DNA of 64,000 bases from Lichenostomus cassidix (GCA_008360975.2 CM039189.1:10482056-10546055), one strand, 5' to 3'; shown: positions 13,601-26,977, counted from the first letter of the stretch. The notes: a model not told the origin generated them from the letters alone. Made by a program: numbers and translations.

Positions 13601-16600
13601 GCTTCTCTTTATGTGTAATCTTCCCAGCCACAGATGACCACTTTCCACCTTTCCAGCATCTCTTTTAATTCCTTTTGCAAAGTTCCTACATAAATTTCGA
13701 ACAGTGCTTTATAATTTATTTACAGAATATTACTGGAGTTTGAGAACTTCTGTTTCAACTGAAGTATTTTGGCCAGTTTGGAGGTACATAAAATAATATT
13801 TTTATTACTTTAAAAATTAGTAACATTGATTGAATGACACTGAGTTGGTCTTCTCTATTGATAAGGTCAAAAATTTACATTGGGAAAGTTTCAAATAGAT
13901 TAAAATGCTATTATGCTGAGGCCAGAGTCTCCAGGGGTGACCCAGAGCATGATGCTTCAGAGACAGAGCATGACCAAAGTCACACCCCACCAGCAGGAAC
14001 AGGAGAGTGCCTTTAACCACATCCAGTGGGAACTGAGGAAAACAGAGAGAGCACAGACCCAAAAAAGATTCCTGGCAGGCTGATAACCACCGCCGGGCAA
14101 ACTGTCACCAAGCTCAAGGAAACGCCAGTTCCTTACTTGCACCCAGGAAAAGCAGGACTGAAGACTGTTAAACATGCTTGGAAAGCATCCAAAAAACCAC
14201 AATGATCCTAAAAGAACAAAGATCTCATCAGATCTCTGTTCAAATCTGCCCTCAATAAAATGCTGTTAAAGGCTTGGATTTAATTGTTATTTCTGGCAGT
14301 GCACCAAGGAGTAAAATAAAGAGGGCTATCAGGCAATGTGGAAGAAGTTACTGTATTGCAAATCACTCAACATACACCAATTCCCCAAATGATGAAACAA
14401 GCCAGTACAAATCTCAGGCTAAAATCAAGCTGAGGACCCAAAACTGGTGACTAAACACACCATGACTCCAGGCCATGTCCCCTGCAAAAACGTGGCTGTG
14501 GGAGAAATTTAGGGAACAATTTTCCCTCAAAATAAATGGTTGTCAGAGTCACTGTACAACCCACTCTCTTCACTAAACAGTTTAAATTTTGAAAGCTTTC
14601 GTGACTATGATCAAAATAATTCAAAAAAGATGTGCATGAAGATGTTTTTATTTTCCACCACTCTAAACGCCTTTCCATTTACGTAGCCGGTTTTACTTAC
14701 CTTAATATCCCCAATCCTAACACATACACTCCAAGAGCTAAACAAAATGGGCTGCTTTTCTGTAGATATTATCTACCACCACTCCTGTCTATATTCATAC
14801 CAATGTTTCCACAATCCATCATAAAAGTTATGTATGTTTCTCCCACAATAGAACATTTTCCTCTATGAACTACGTACTAATGGAATTAATCTTTAAAGAA
14901 GAAATTAGATTAAGATTTCAAGCAACATCCTAGTAAAGATTTTAAAAGCTAGGCCACCAGAAAAAAAAAAGTTGAGGAAAATAAGTGAATTATTTAATAG
15001 CATCACCCCAGAAGGAGCTTTACTGTACAACTGTAATGAATAGAGAAGCTATTAATGATCTTCAGCTAGTTAGACACACTGAACTAGCACTGCTTTAAAA
15101 ATGAATTGTAGAGTTTTCTGAAAAATATAAAATCTAAGTTTCTGAGAATCTGAAACACTACGGAAGTGTTGAAAAGTAGGCCACAGATATGCCTATTTAC
15201 ACAGCCTTGCAAAAGCAGGGAAATTTTCTAGTCCTGTATAAAGTGCTGCTGACCTGCCTGTACTGAAATGATAATGGAAAAAAAAGGCTACATGACATTT
15301 TGCTGGCCTGTCCACGAAAGAAAAATTATTTTGACATGTAGCACTAGATAGAAGCAGTAGAGCAAATCTCTTTTGGAATAAGTAATGTAGAACAATCTAA
15401 CTAGAAAGATGAAGATATTTGCAGAATAGTGGGAAGTTATTAATATTGTAATATATTTTTTTTAAGTAAATACATTTTTTCTGTCAGTCTCAACTGTTAG
15501 TTCTCTTAGAAGAATTCAAACACAAATCTTTATCCTACACCGTTATTGCTCATAGGTGACATTCACAAGGTAACTCCCTTCAACTAAAAGCAGATCTCTT
15601 TCATTTTGTATAGCAGCATTTTTGGCTACTTATCCAATAAAAATAAAAGGTCCTGAAGATCACAGCTTCTCGCAGCCTTTTGGGGGGTTCTGATGTCAAA
15701 AGGAGGAGGCAGAAGGCATGATCCATCTGTTTTTAAAACAAGCAGGCATATTTGTAAACAATGCTCTTTTTGCACACATTAATAATGTGTTAAGACCTTG
15801 ATCAGCATTTTGTACACAAAAGCACTCATTCCAACAGAACAGAAAACAATCCACTTTCACAGAAGCAGAACAACTAGCTTTGTGCTATTCCCTGGGCAAG
15901 CAACAGCTCCATGCTGTCACCCGCAGATACTAAGGAAGAAACTCTGCTCCAGGTCTAATTCCCACCACCTTCCCTTTTTCAAGTTGCTTTTGGAAAACTT
16001 CCTCAGCACAAAGTGAGTAAATAACTTCTGCCACCTGCACACTTTAGTGCTCTCTTCATTCCAGAGCATCCCAAGGTTACAGGGACAGGTAAAAACCCTT
16101 TTTATGTGTTCTGGAGAGCAAAAGGCGTCACAGTCTCCACCCAATTGTGGGAGGCAGATCCACCCTTCCAGCAGTCTGGTTCTGCAAGGGAGGTTACCAC
16201 CACTGCAGAAAGGACTGATCATGCCTGTTCAGGCACTGCTGCCATCTACTCATGCTGGCATGGAGCCCTCCTCGAGCAGCAGTTACAATCTACTTACACT
16301 TGCCGAAAACTTGAAGGACTGCAACAGAATTTGACCATTTTCTTTTGTGTTACTGAATTGTAGCCTTCCACAAGTTAACTTGACAATCACCAAAGTGAGC
16401 ATAAACATGGGAAGACTGTGCATCGGGGAAATGGGTGGGCTGTGCCCTGAGACATCCAAATTATCTCATGGCTTACTAATGGTAAAAGGAAAATACCTTG
16501 CTGCCTTCTCTGGGGCTTTGCAGTCCCATCCCCTTCAGCATTCGCTGCACCTCTGAACTGCTTTAATCCACTAACCAGCAGAAAGCTATTAAGCTCTTCT

Positions 16601-17235
16601 CCTTCCCCCCCGAAGTTAATTTTTTGCTGCTTCAGTGAAATGGCACTGACACCAAAATAGCATAAAGTAAGCCACAGCAACTGGGAGCAGGAATGGGAAA
16701 GTAGCAACTCCCCCTTCTTGTGTTCAGCTTTTGCCAGCTGCAGCTTAACTATTCATTGCTATTGCTATTGCTCAAGAAAATAAGGTCCACAGAAAAGGCT
16801 TTACTGCAGAGGGCTTGCCCTGTGTTAAACAAACTGAGGACACAAAGTTCATGGAGTTCATGGTAAAGCACAGGACACAAAGACAGATGTACTGGGTCAC
16901 ACCACAGGCCCTGTTAGCCCCACAACCTGTCTCCAACACAGCCTCTAAGCACCGGGCTGCAGAAGAGCAAGAACAGGATGAGCACATCTGCACTTTCTCC
17001 CAAGCATCTGTGGCTTTCAATACTTTCACCAGAAGGGATTTTCTTAGACTTGCATGTGTCCACCAAGTAGTCCCCAGAAGACCTTTTCCAGGAGTTCTCC
17101 AGGCTTACCTGCCTGAAGAATGTGCAGAACATTTTAAGTGCATGAAGAACAACTTCCTTCTGCTGGGGTCTGAACCTGACACCTTCAAAGTTTGTCTAAC
17201 TTTGCCTTGGCTCTCACACACTGGGAGATGAAACA
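10700..17235. other. No gene recognised; probably intronic
   Basis: AT-rich DNA with the (TA)n tract at 11501-11555. Isolated splice-like sites occur on minus, for example a strong donor-like AAGGTAAGT near 14700 and an acceptor-like CTCTTCTCTCTGTGCAG near 12075. Neither pairs with a partner to make a convincing coding exon. The block near 12890-12960 contains the phrase AAGTCAATGGGA, which recurs in old amniote repeats, but I cannot name a family. Confidence 0.55.
11501..11555. repeat. Compound (TA)n microsatellite
   Basis: Three alternating TA tracts separated by short interruptions, about 55 bases in total. It is probably polymorphic between individuals. Confidence 0.9.
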
Positions 17236-17239
17236 GCCA

Positions 17240-17780
17240 AACCCTCTTCAAGCCACTCATGATCTCATAGACCCCTGTGACATCCTTCCTCAACCACACC
17301 TTTCACAGTCACATGGAACATCTGTCACATGGAAGCCATTCCAGGTCCCTAACGACTCATGCTGCTTTTTCCCACAGTTCTAGCTCCTATATATTCTACT
17401 TGAGATCAAAGGGAGATGAAATAGTACCTAATGCAAGAACAAACCATAGATTTAGACAAGGCACAATAACGTTCTGTATCTTATTCTTTACTCTTTTCAT
17501 AGCATTTCATAGGATTTGATATGCTCTCTTTAATCTCTCCTAAGGCACAGAGATGATGACTTGACAAGAGTACTGTGGGTCTCAAGATCCCACGAGTGGT
17601 GACAGTTAACCTGTAGTCCATAACTTTGCACACAAATTTCAGACCATTTCCTGCTACCAGCGCAAATCATTTCACATTTATCTACACCAAATGCAGATAT
17701 CACACACTTTACTTTTAAGCAGTATCAGGAACCTGGAGAACATGTCATAAATTATTTGAGTTAAAATCTTCAAGTTATAT
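17240..17780 (-). mobile_element. Old CR1/L3-type LINE 3' fragment (antisense in window)
   Basis: The plus strand reads as the reverse complement of the 3' part of a CR1/L3-type LINE. Recognisable landmarks occur in the expected order: CACTCATGATCTCATAGACC near 17253, the CATAGATTTAGACAAGGCAC segment near 17446, GTGGTGACAGTTAACCTGTA near 17596, and TTTCACATTTATCTACACC near 17670. The element's sense strand is therefore minus. It is heavily mutated, lacks an intact frame, and is much older than a lineage-specific insertion. The boundaries are approximate. Confidence 0.65.
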
Positions 17781-17784
17781 GTAT

Positions 17785-20680
17785 CACTGAAAACAAGACA
17801 GCAATAATAGGAAGTCTACTTGGGATGAAAAGCTGCTGAAGCACTCAACTGCAGAGAGCATGCAAGACAGAGAACTCCTACAAATGGGACTGCACACGTA
17901 ACAAGGAGTTCCTTTAGGCTTTGATCTCTTTTAGTTATTTGAAACCACACAATGGCTGAATGAAAAAGGTACAAGATCCCAAAGGAATCAGATTCCCTGT
18001 TTCTATGCAGCAAGCTTCTAAAGTTCTCTTTTTATGACCACCTTCACCAAAATAAATAAATCACTTCTAAGTAAAAAAAAAGAAAAAAAAAGAGAAAACC
18101 AAGGCATTTCCACACAATTCCTTTCATGTCTTTCCACTGCCTCATCTAGAGTCACATGCTCAGTCCTGACCTTTCCAGATTCTCCTCTCTGCCTCACCAC
18201 GCTTATTCAGACTATCAAATTCATTTAGTGAAACCATCCTATCCTTTCACACTTGACTCTTTTCACAGACAAGCAGTTCATTTTCATGCAGACCCACTTT
18301 TAACTTCAAAAGGTTGCTTTGTATCTCAGCTTCTGATGTCCCTTGTTTAAAACACTTTCAAATAAGGATCTGAAAAGTGTTGTAGCTGGGAACTCTCTGC
18401 TGCGTCTCTGTCCCTCCTCAAAAAAGAAAAAAACCCCTCCACTATTAAACAAAGTGAGAGGCCACGCATCCACCCACGATTTCTGTAACTTGTCAGCAGT
18501 TCTCAGCTCACCCATGCACATCCAAGGCCATGGCCAGAGCTCAGAAAACTGAGCCCACAGCTGCAGGCCTGGATCGCTCTCCTAGAGTTACCTTCACAGT
18601 GACACTCGCCTTTACCTTAGACCGCCTGTGAATTCATTCATTTCCACTTCTTCATAGCTGGTTAGAACAAGACAACACTCCTGAGCAGCGTCAGAAGGCA
18701 GTGACAACCTGACAGACACCTGGTGTCATCTCCTGCGACCAAGGCGAGGGCACAAACCCGTATCACACCATTAACGGAGAAAGCCACTCCGCAAACACAT
18801 TTGCTCCTCATGCCAGTGCACACGAAAAACAGCACTGCAAAACTGAGCTGTGCAAGTGATTTCACACCACGGCAAACAATTCTGCTTTCCTTTCGAATGG
18901 CTCAGACAACTGCACTGCCCCAGGCCTGCTGCCCCCTGTAATAGCAGCACCCAACACCCTGCACAAAGCTGAGACCACGCCGTGAACGCTTTGGTCCATA
19001 AACGGCACTTTTTACCCATTAGGAGACGCTTCAGCAACCATGCGAAAACAATTTAATTAACAAGATTATATGCAAACTCATAAAGCAATTAGGTGAAAAG
19101 ATAGGGCAGAAACTTTGCCAAACTTACGTATTTTAAGCACACCTAGAAACTACATTTGTGTCACAGCAAATTACCATAAAAACTGATACAATGGCTCTAT
19201 TAATCTAAGCATTTTTCACTTTTGAGACCACAAATACAGAATACTTGTTCATATCTCATTTCAGAACCATTTTCCATTTAAAATATTTATAACTCAGTAA
19301 TTTCAGGTGAGAAAACCATACTGAAAAGAGCAGTACATTACACTACGTTTCTCGTTAATTTTCCTGTGAAATATTTGAGTCTCCAAAAATCTGACTTTTA
19401 AGTCAATTATGTACAATTTGGTCACTCCAAAGGCAGGAATTCAGAGCTGAATTCCATCTAGTCACTCACAAAACCTTTATAATGAAAACACATTATAATC
19501 ATACTCTTCTTGCTAGAAGAGACAAAAACACACTATCATAATTTTTAAAACCACATTTGAAACCTAAGGGGGTTTGTTTGGGGGTTTTTTGTACTAGGTT
19601 TTTCTCCCATAAAACTCACCAGACATATTTCTATCAGAACACCTTCAGCAATGCATCCAGAAATGCAGCAAGTTAAAGCTACACCAGCTGTTTCCTACTT
19701 ACTTTTCTCAGATTCTAAGGACACAAATTTTACCTCACTCTAATACAGAGAATTACCACAGATCTTTAGAAAAAGGGCAAGACTTCTTGCTTCAGCACAA
19801 ATATCTGCTCCCCTCCCCTTGAATCTAAATGGAAACACAACAATTGAAAGTGTCACTGGTTTTAAATAAATTTTAGTTTCTTACAGTAGACACTGCATCA
19901 AAGCCCCAGCAGTTAAAAAGTCAAACAATTTTCCAGCTGGCTGCTACACCCATTGAAAAACAAGACCAGTTCAAGATAATAACATGTCCTTTGTATTAAA
20001 ATACTGGTCAAGCTGCTGACAAGGAAACAAATGAGTTTTTAAACCATTAGTATACACTCACATAAAATTAAAAACAGTTCCATGGAAGGAAATTTAGATA
20101 ACCGTGATATGCCTCTTCCAGCACAATACTTCCCTTTGATTTTTTTGAGAAGTTATTAAAATTGGACCATCTCAGCTTGCTGGAAATTCATTTCTCCATT
20201 ATTACCATATACAGTAAATGCAGGAGATTAGATTAGGTTTTGACAAGTCTTTTACACTTCTCAGGGCAGCATTGCTATTTCTGCCTAGGTTGGTAACTTT
20301 ATCTACTGCCTAACCTTAATGGCACTGACAATCCGCAATTAACAATTTTCTCCCTTGCCCCTGATTCCCATCCCAGTGCAGATGATGCTGTTGCAGGGAC
20401 TCACATCCCAGCTGCTCCTGGCAGCCTGGTTCAGCAACAGCCCCAAAAGCACTCGCCATGCCCCCACCCATGGCTCCCTTTCAAGATCTCACAAGACTTG
20501 GCAACAGCAGCAAGAGAGCAGCCTCGAAATGGAGGCCATCACCTAATGAAACATGACTAACAGGACTGCTGACTGTCCAAATATTTAACTGCTCTCCAGC
20601 GCTGCGGGTCAGATGGGTTAATCAAATAAACTTGCATATCCGGAGGGATTGCCCATTATTTGTGTTTTCTTTTAGTCCTT
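17785..20680. other. No gene recognised
   Basis: Mostly AT-rich sequence with one GC-richer part (18470-19000). I see no repeat that I can name and no coding exon. The open frames in 18.6-19.0 kb on both strands are short and overlap each other in shadow fashion. Confidence 0.5.
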
Positions 20681-20682
20681 AC

Positions 20683-20730
20683 CTGACTTTAGATTCTGAC
20701 AAGCTACCAAGCTCTCAGCAACTTGAATAT
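20683..20730 (-). CDS. Candidate 48-nt internal exon, minus strand (weak)
   Basis: The minus strand shows a good acceptor (GGTTTTATGTGCAG) ending at 20731 and a good donor (CAG/GTAAGG) starting at 20682. Of three frames only one is open, giving IQVAESLVACQNLKS with a split codon at each end. The flanks are better than most in this region. Even so, 15 open codons mean little and I recognise no protein family. It could be a real small exon of the leftward gene or chance. Confidence 0.2.
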
Positions 20731-20734
20731 CTGC

Positions 20735-22095
20735 ACATAAAACCTAACAAAGAGACATCAGAGCTCTCCATCATGAGCTGAAAATGTGGGAAAGTTCTTA
20801 AAAAAAAAAAGTAGTTTTGCTGAATAATATGACAACTCTCTTCAGCACACAAAAGCAGCACATGCTGATGGGAACTGACAACACCTACACTAGGTACCTG
20901 GAAATATAACCCATGTCACAGCACACAACTGCACTGCAAGTGGGAATCCAACACATGTTGTCTCTCCCAGAATTAACCATTAGAACTTATCAGAACAAGA
21001 AAACGCCAATACAGATGGACAAAGTAGATGCAAACTGTTTTCAATGTATGACAATGGAAATTAAAATAAATCTAGGATTAAAATATAGCTTAGTTTCACC
21101 GATTTCTAATAGCATTTGTCTCCATTCAACAAGAATTTATGCACCATTTCAACCTGATAAGAATTTAATTTTAGGTAATAAAGCTTTACAAATTGAATTC
21201 AAAGGGAAAAAAACCCAGCATTTCCCAACTATTTCCAGAGCTCTACAGCTACAGACTTCAACTAAAGGAACAGGGAAAGCTGTCACTATAAAAGTGGAGC
21301 TGACATGTGACCTCTGGATACAGTGGAACTAGCAAGCACCTATAATAAAAATCAATATTAATTCCACACACTTCTGTTTTGAAAATAAAGCAATGAAATT
21401 CCCTCACACCCACCTGCCAAAGGGACACAACTCAGACCAACTTCGTCAAAGAGAATTTTTAAAGTCCTTCTATGGGCACATAATGGATTCCAAGACTGAA
21501 CGTGCACTGAATGTTCAGTGAACCAAATAATTTTTAATAGATTTCTCAGGAGAGTTTACTTATATTTTTAAATCACCCCAAGACCTTGGAATGACAACCT
21601 GATTCAGAGGCAAAGAAAGGCTGTTCATGGGGTGGAGTATTGTGTTTCTTCTGAAAGAGTAACATAACAGACATGACTGTCTATTTAATATATACTGTAG
21701 AAATGTCTTAATTTCTACAAACCTCAAACTTTTTAAATTGCTTTTGAAAGCATACACTGAGCAATTCTGAAATTCCTCCCTGCAGAAGTACTACACAGCA
21801 AATACAGAAAGTTGATCTAACAAAGTTAGGGGGAACTAAAAGCTGGAATGAGGCAGCTCACCTCCTTCAGCCACAGTTGCAAAGAGGTAGGTGACAGCAT
21901 TAACAAAACCATCAGGCACAAACATAAAATCCAAATGTAGCATAAATTAGATCAGTTTGCATATTTCAGATTAACCACCCTCCCCTCCCCAGGCCCCCCA
22001 AAATAACGTCCACCTTAACAGCAAGGCTCCCATGACACGATGGCAGATTCAGCACAAGGAACCATCCCTTGGAAGAGGAAATTTTTCCAGCTGTA
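20735..22095. other. No gene recognised
   Basis: A plus-strand frame at 20913-21332 stays open for 139 codons but resembles nothing known, and its sequence is not codon-like. No repeat is named here. Confidence 0.5.
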
Positions 22096-22099
22096 TGAT

Positions 22100-22260
22100 T
22101 AAGTGCGCAGGAAAACAAGACGAGGAGCCTCGAGCGCTGCCGTTGTTAGTGTGATTTCAGCAGGATTAGGCTGAGCACGATGGAGGAAAAGCCTCAGACA
22201 ATGAGTCCTTTCATACATCCGAAACAAAAACTACCCTTAATCACACCCGCGATTCAGTTT
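22100..22260. promoter_or_regulatory. CpG-retaining block, possible enhancer or conserved element
   Basis: In an AT-rich, CpG-poor setting, about 160 bases keep roughly ten CpGs (for example in GTGCGC, GACGAGG, CCTCGAGCGCTGCCG, CACGATGG and CCCGCGATT). No frame is open across it. CpG retention away from an island suggests either a conserved non-coding element or hypomethylated regulatory DNA within the intron of the leftward gene. This is inference from composition only. Confidence 0.3.
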
Positions 22261-22388
22261 CTTCCACTAATTCCTAATCAGACATCAACAAATAAAGCAA
22301 AACACTTATTCTTGTTTTAATTCTATGAAATAAACACGAAAGAAAGGAAGCGATCAGCCCGTGCTGTAAAAATGTCGTTGCCTCTCAC

Positions 22389-22477
22389 CTCCTGATGGAC
22401 AGGGAGCTGAGACATGCTCGAATGGCTGGGAAAGGAGCTTTTCCATAAAGCCATCCACAGAAGTCCGGAGCAGAGTG
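22389..22477 (-). CDS. Candidate 89-nt exon, minus strand (weak)
   Basis: The minus strand shows a well-formed acceptor (polypyrimidine TTCCTCCTGCTTGTTAATGCAG) ending at 22478 and a donor (AGGAG/GTGAGA) at 22388. The segment keeps two CpGs. It is open in phase 0 for 29 codons and also contains in-frame ATGs in other frames. It could equally be a non-coding 5' exon of the leftward gene. I recognise no protein, and the phase does not join simply to the 20.7 kb candidate. Confidence 0.2.
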
Positions 22478-23251
22478 CTGCATTAACAAGCAGGAGGAAC
22501 TTTGAAAACCAAGAAACAAACTCAGTCAAAACCTTCCTGTGTACGAAAAAAGACCTTGAACCACAGTCATTAGAAAAAAACATCTGGTGCACCGCTTTGA
22601 TTTTCTACATTAGTCATTGGACAGAAACAAAGCATCTCTTTTTTCCAAAAGCAGCAAATAAATCATTGGAAATCCACTTCTACATATAACCTATCATTTA
22701 TCACCTCATCAGTGACTGCTTGAGCCTGACAGAATTAAACACTCAACTCAGGCATTTCTGTTAAAAGCAATAATTACATCGTTACTAGAATAGACAATAC
22801 ACAATAAAAATATAAACAAATCTGCCTGGCAATATTTTTTATGCACTATCACTGAAATATCACTAGACTGTATACAGGCAACAGTATAATGATAAAAAAA
22901 ACCCCACCAAAAAAAATCCACTTCCACCAAAGTATAGCTAGCTCCAATTTAAAATTTTACCTACAGGCAAAAATACATAAATGATTAGCATTATAGTGTT
23001 TATTTTAATTACACTGTGCAACAAAAATCCAAAAGCTTGCTAACTCCCTTCAGATACTAAGCCAGTATTCCAGAGCTCATACTTCATTTATAACCTACAC
23101 AGTTATGTCAGCCTATCCTATCACTCAAATGCCAAAACCAGAATGTCTACATTTCTTGTCTCATCTAAAACCAATACACAAGTATCAGCTAAAGGAAAAA
23201 CACGAGGGAAAACAAAAAAAAGGCAAAACAGGAGGTCAGGAGATACCTCAC

Positions 23252-23307
23252 CTGCTCCTTGTAGACAACGTTAAAGAGCATCAAAAATTTGTCTTCAAAG
23301 CTCACCT
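23252..23307 (-). CDS. Candidate 56-nt internal exon, minus strand (weak)
   Basis: A donor (GAGCAG/GTGAGG) lies at 23251 on minus. An acceptor-like C-rich tract followed by AAG lies just above 23307. One frame is open and reads VSFEDKFLMLFNVVYKEQ, which looks protein-like (amphipathic, CpG in the AACGTT codons). I do not recognise the family. The acceptor is flawed, because the C-run is separated from the AG by about 15 purine-containing bases. Confidence 0.18.
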
Positions 23308-23760
23308 CTTCCAAGTTTAATAGGGGGGGGAAAACCATCTCTTTAATTCAAGCTTACATTTACAAATGCTTTCCAGCAATGTAACTGCTGTGTAATGTGT
23401 TCTTTAACACCATACAACTCATGGTGCCTGCCCTGAACACTCAATGATCTAAGCAAACAAAATACAATTCATGATTTCTAGTGTGCTAAAGATGTTTTTT
23501 GTCACTGCAGTCAAGTTGCTGATCCCAGCAACTCTGTGCAAGTCATTTTAAAACAAATGTCTGCCCATCTATCTTGATGGTTCTGGCCAATGAAGGAGCC
23601 TTTGATCACTCTTCAGCAAAATGCTGCTGTGTCCTAAAGGATGCCCAGCTTTCTGACAGCAGGATGGGGGATCACTAGAAGAGCATGACAGCTGGCTGCC
23701 ATACAATGCTACAGAACTCTTCCGTTTTATAATTAATTATGCTCCTTATTCCTTCCACAG

Positions 23761-23785
23761 GCATAAGGAAGAGATTGGCACGGAG
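23761..23785 (+). other. Microexon-like 25-nt segment, plus strand
   Basis: A textbook acceptor (TTATTCCTTCCACAG) ends at 23760 and a textbook donor (GAG/GTAAGTATAG) begins at 23786, leaving 25 bases. One frame would read HKEEIGTE. Both sites score well by eye, and such pairing at microexon spacing is uncommon, but nothing on the plus strand nearby links to it with certainty. It could belong to a plus-strand non-coding RNA or be chance. Confidence 0.15.
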
Positions 23786-23789
23786 GTAA

Positions 23790-26600
23790 GTATAGCAGCA
23801 CACTTTATTATTATCTTGTTTACAAAGAAGCTGCTTCAGGTGAGAGCCATGGTAGGATCCAAGCACAGCTATCGGCAGTACCAGCCTGCTCCCAGAGAGC
23901 TGCTGGGGTTTTATCTGTGGATTTCTCCTGCTCGCAGGTGAGAGGTGCCCCTGGCCACCACAGCCTCGGCCACACAGCTGGCCAGCCAGGGAAGTCAGCA
24001 GACTATCAAAGAAGGCAAACCAAAGTGAGATGTTCACTGCCAGGAGGAGGCAACACCTCCATGCTAAGGACAGCATCTGCTTGTTCCAGCATGGGGGCAA
24101 TGAGAGCCCACGCTCGCTGTGTTCTCATCCAAAATCCTGCCACGAGTAACAGAGACTTACATTTGCAACACCCCAAAAACAGCTGCTGAAATCACGGCCA
24201 TGCTACAAGCTTCTGCAAGGTCTCCCTGTCTTGGCCTGTCTGAGGGAAGAAGTAGGATCCAGCACTTACTGACCTGTGTTAAAATGAACCCTCTGCAATG
24301 GGACAGACCCCAGGAAATTAGGCAAAAAGAGCCTATTCTAAAATGCCTCTTTTTTTGAGCCAGAAGGCCTCAAATGAGCACTTTACCTTAGCCATACGCT
24401 GAAAGCATAAAGTTTAGTTTTACAGGATCCAAAGACATAGTAGAATCCAGAGAAAACACAAACCAACAAGAAATGTTAGCCAGACTCCCATCTCACAAGT
24501 ATACTAAAGGAGAAAAACCTTCCTACAAAAGTTTGTAATCCTACCTCTGTGTCAAGAGGCAGAATTGAAGCAGCAACCCTAAAATCTACTGAAATACTTG
24601 TCTCTCCAGGTGTAATTTTTCAAATTTGCATTTTATTAATTGGAAGCTATCCATGAACAAGGCTGTAGCAAGGAGACAGTCAATATCTGAAATTCATGTT
24701 CAAAAATACATGCTTCATCCTGAGATTAAATACAAGTTTACAAGTACCTTTTTTTCACCACATAACTACACAGGGGTTAGCATGCATAGACTGTAAAAGA
24801 ATTTTGGTGGTGCCAAAGTACAGTCTCAACAAAACCACTGAGAATATATATTACAAAATTATTTCCACACCTTCTAGTTCATAGGTTTTAAGAGGCCAAT
24901 TTTCTTCGTTTATGGTAATTACGTTTCATATTTCACTGAACTTTGACATGATAAATGTATTATTGGATTTTGTGTGCATCTTCTAGTCAATTTGTGTAAT
25001 CTTGCAAATTCTGTAGTACAAGTAGTTAAAATACAATGGACAGAACATTCATAAATTACAGATTTTTCCTTAAGGTAAGAGAATTATTATTGATTCTGCA
25101 ACAACTAAACCTTTGATCAAATTTGATGAAACAAATGTTGCTTAATAAGATATAAACAAACATAACTCCTGTTTTTGTTTTTTTGCACTTGAAGAAAACA
25201 GTAGTTTGTAAAAAAGGCAACAACTCCACCTAAAAACAAGGTCACTTTTTTCTCCTTTCCCCCCATCTCATATCTTCCAAGTACGTAACACCTCAACACA
25301 TTCTTAACTCACTGTGTCCAAAAGGCTCTTTTGCCTCTTCTATGGTTATTTAAGATAAAAGATCAGAAGCACAGTATCTGCCAGGTAAAATATTTTTTTT
25401 TAAATATGTAGCCTACAGTCTACACACTAGACTAGCCTTTTTCATACTTCTCAGATCTAATTTATCTTGCCAATTAACCACCCTATCAAAATACATCTAG
25501 GGTGAAGAAAATCTAACCCATTGATAGAACAATTACCAAAACTCCTCCGGAAAAACAGATGCAGATCATCCTACTTCTTTACCTACTCACAAAACCCTCT
25601 AGGAAAATAACTTTTCCAAAACTCTGTAAGATTTAATTTTGTGAGGAAATCTAACTGACGAATCAAATACTATCCCATTAATAACTTCCTGCTCCCAAAG
25701 AGAGAAAAGATATTAAAAAGCTCAAGTGCCTGGCTGCCTTCAGCAGCAAGGATGACACATGAGAGAAGAATCCATACACAGGAGGGATGGAAAAGCAACT
25801 GCGCTCTGTGGCTCTCATAAAACAGATGTTATTCTTTGTATACACAAGTGCAATTCAGTGTTAAACACAACATTTGCAGGAGGAAAAAACAAACAAACAA
25901 AAAAAAAGGACGAGAGGTCTATGAAGCCAATAGATAATTCCTCACCATGGTCAAGCACATGCATGTTTTGTTTGGTTTTGAGTGATTACCGGATTTCCAG
26001 CACCGCTTTTGAAAGAACGATGCCACATGCCCGGCCTTCATGTTTTTTCTCTGTTCAATTTCATGTGACAACTCCAAACTATAAACTTTTTGTGCCAACC
26101 TAAATAATTCCTCTTTCTCAGTAACCCTGGAAGAAAGTACTTAGCCACTTGCCAGCTGCAGCTGAAATTCTGTGCCAAGAAATAAATGTCTTTTGGACAG
26201 GTTGTAAACTGGAAGCTTCTATGCCTGCTAAAGGACAAAAATAAGAATGGGACCATCCTATTCCTTCCCAGATTAATGGTATTGCTCGATTTCTGCTCCA
26301 CAGTGTATTGCACTTCATTAAAGCATCCAAACAGAGCTTCCTTCGAGTACAGTGCCCAGATATTAGGAGTTACTTTTGTCAATTTTGATCTCAACCAGCC
26401 TTTTTATAAACATTGCTTCCATCCTCTGCTCCAAAACCCCTAATTTATCTCTATATTTTCGATCTTTAGAATAAAGTTCTCAGATACTAGAGTCCTTGAA
26501 GGAGCACGACCTGTTTCATCCTTTTTTTCCCGGTAAGGCACAGGTGTATAAACACTGTGCACACTGACATTAAACAGCAAATGCTCCAGCTTCCCCTGCT
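23790..26600. other. No gene recognised
   Basis: AT-rich sequence with scattered splice-like sites. On minus, a 34-base segment at about 24546-24580 has acceptor-like and donor-like ends and an open frame, but it is too short to judge. No repeat family is recognised. Confidence 0.5.
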
Positions 26601-26977
26601 TGGCCTCCTTTCACAGCCCCAGAAGACTTCGACCTTCCTACAGACAGCAAGCGCTTGCAGGCACTGGTCACTAAGATCTCATGATCAACATGAGGCTAAG
26701 ACCACTGTCCAGAAAGATGATCATTAACAGAGAGCAGAAGGACAGGCTTTGTGGCAGAATGGCTAAATTAGAAATTAAAAGAACAGACTGTTAATAGTTT
26801 AAAGGCTTCTTTCTATCTAGGGCCAATATTGAGTTTCTCTTCCTCCCAGTGTTGAATTGTTACTGGGCTCCTTAGTTTCACAGGCTAGGATTCCCCACAG
26901 GTGTTTCATCAGGCACCCCAGCATCCAGGTGATACACATACATACAGATGAGAGACACAGACAGCAGCACAGGACCT

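Noticed and set aside
14700..14760. Strong donor (AAGGTAAGT) with hydrophobic open frame upstream on minus
   Set aside because: The only AG upstream lacks a pyrimidine tract and two frames are open at once, so it is not a credible exon.
21862..21925. Minus-strand segment reading FVPDGFVNAVTYLFATVAEG before a donor
   Set aside because: It looks protein-like, but there is no AG acceptor with a pyrimidine tract at a usable distance upstream, so no exon can be drawn.
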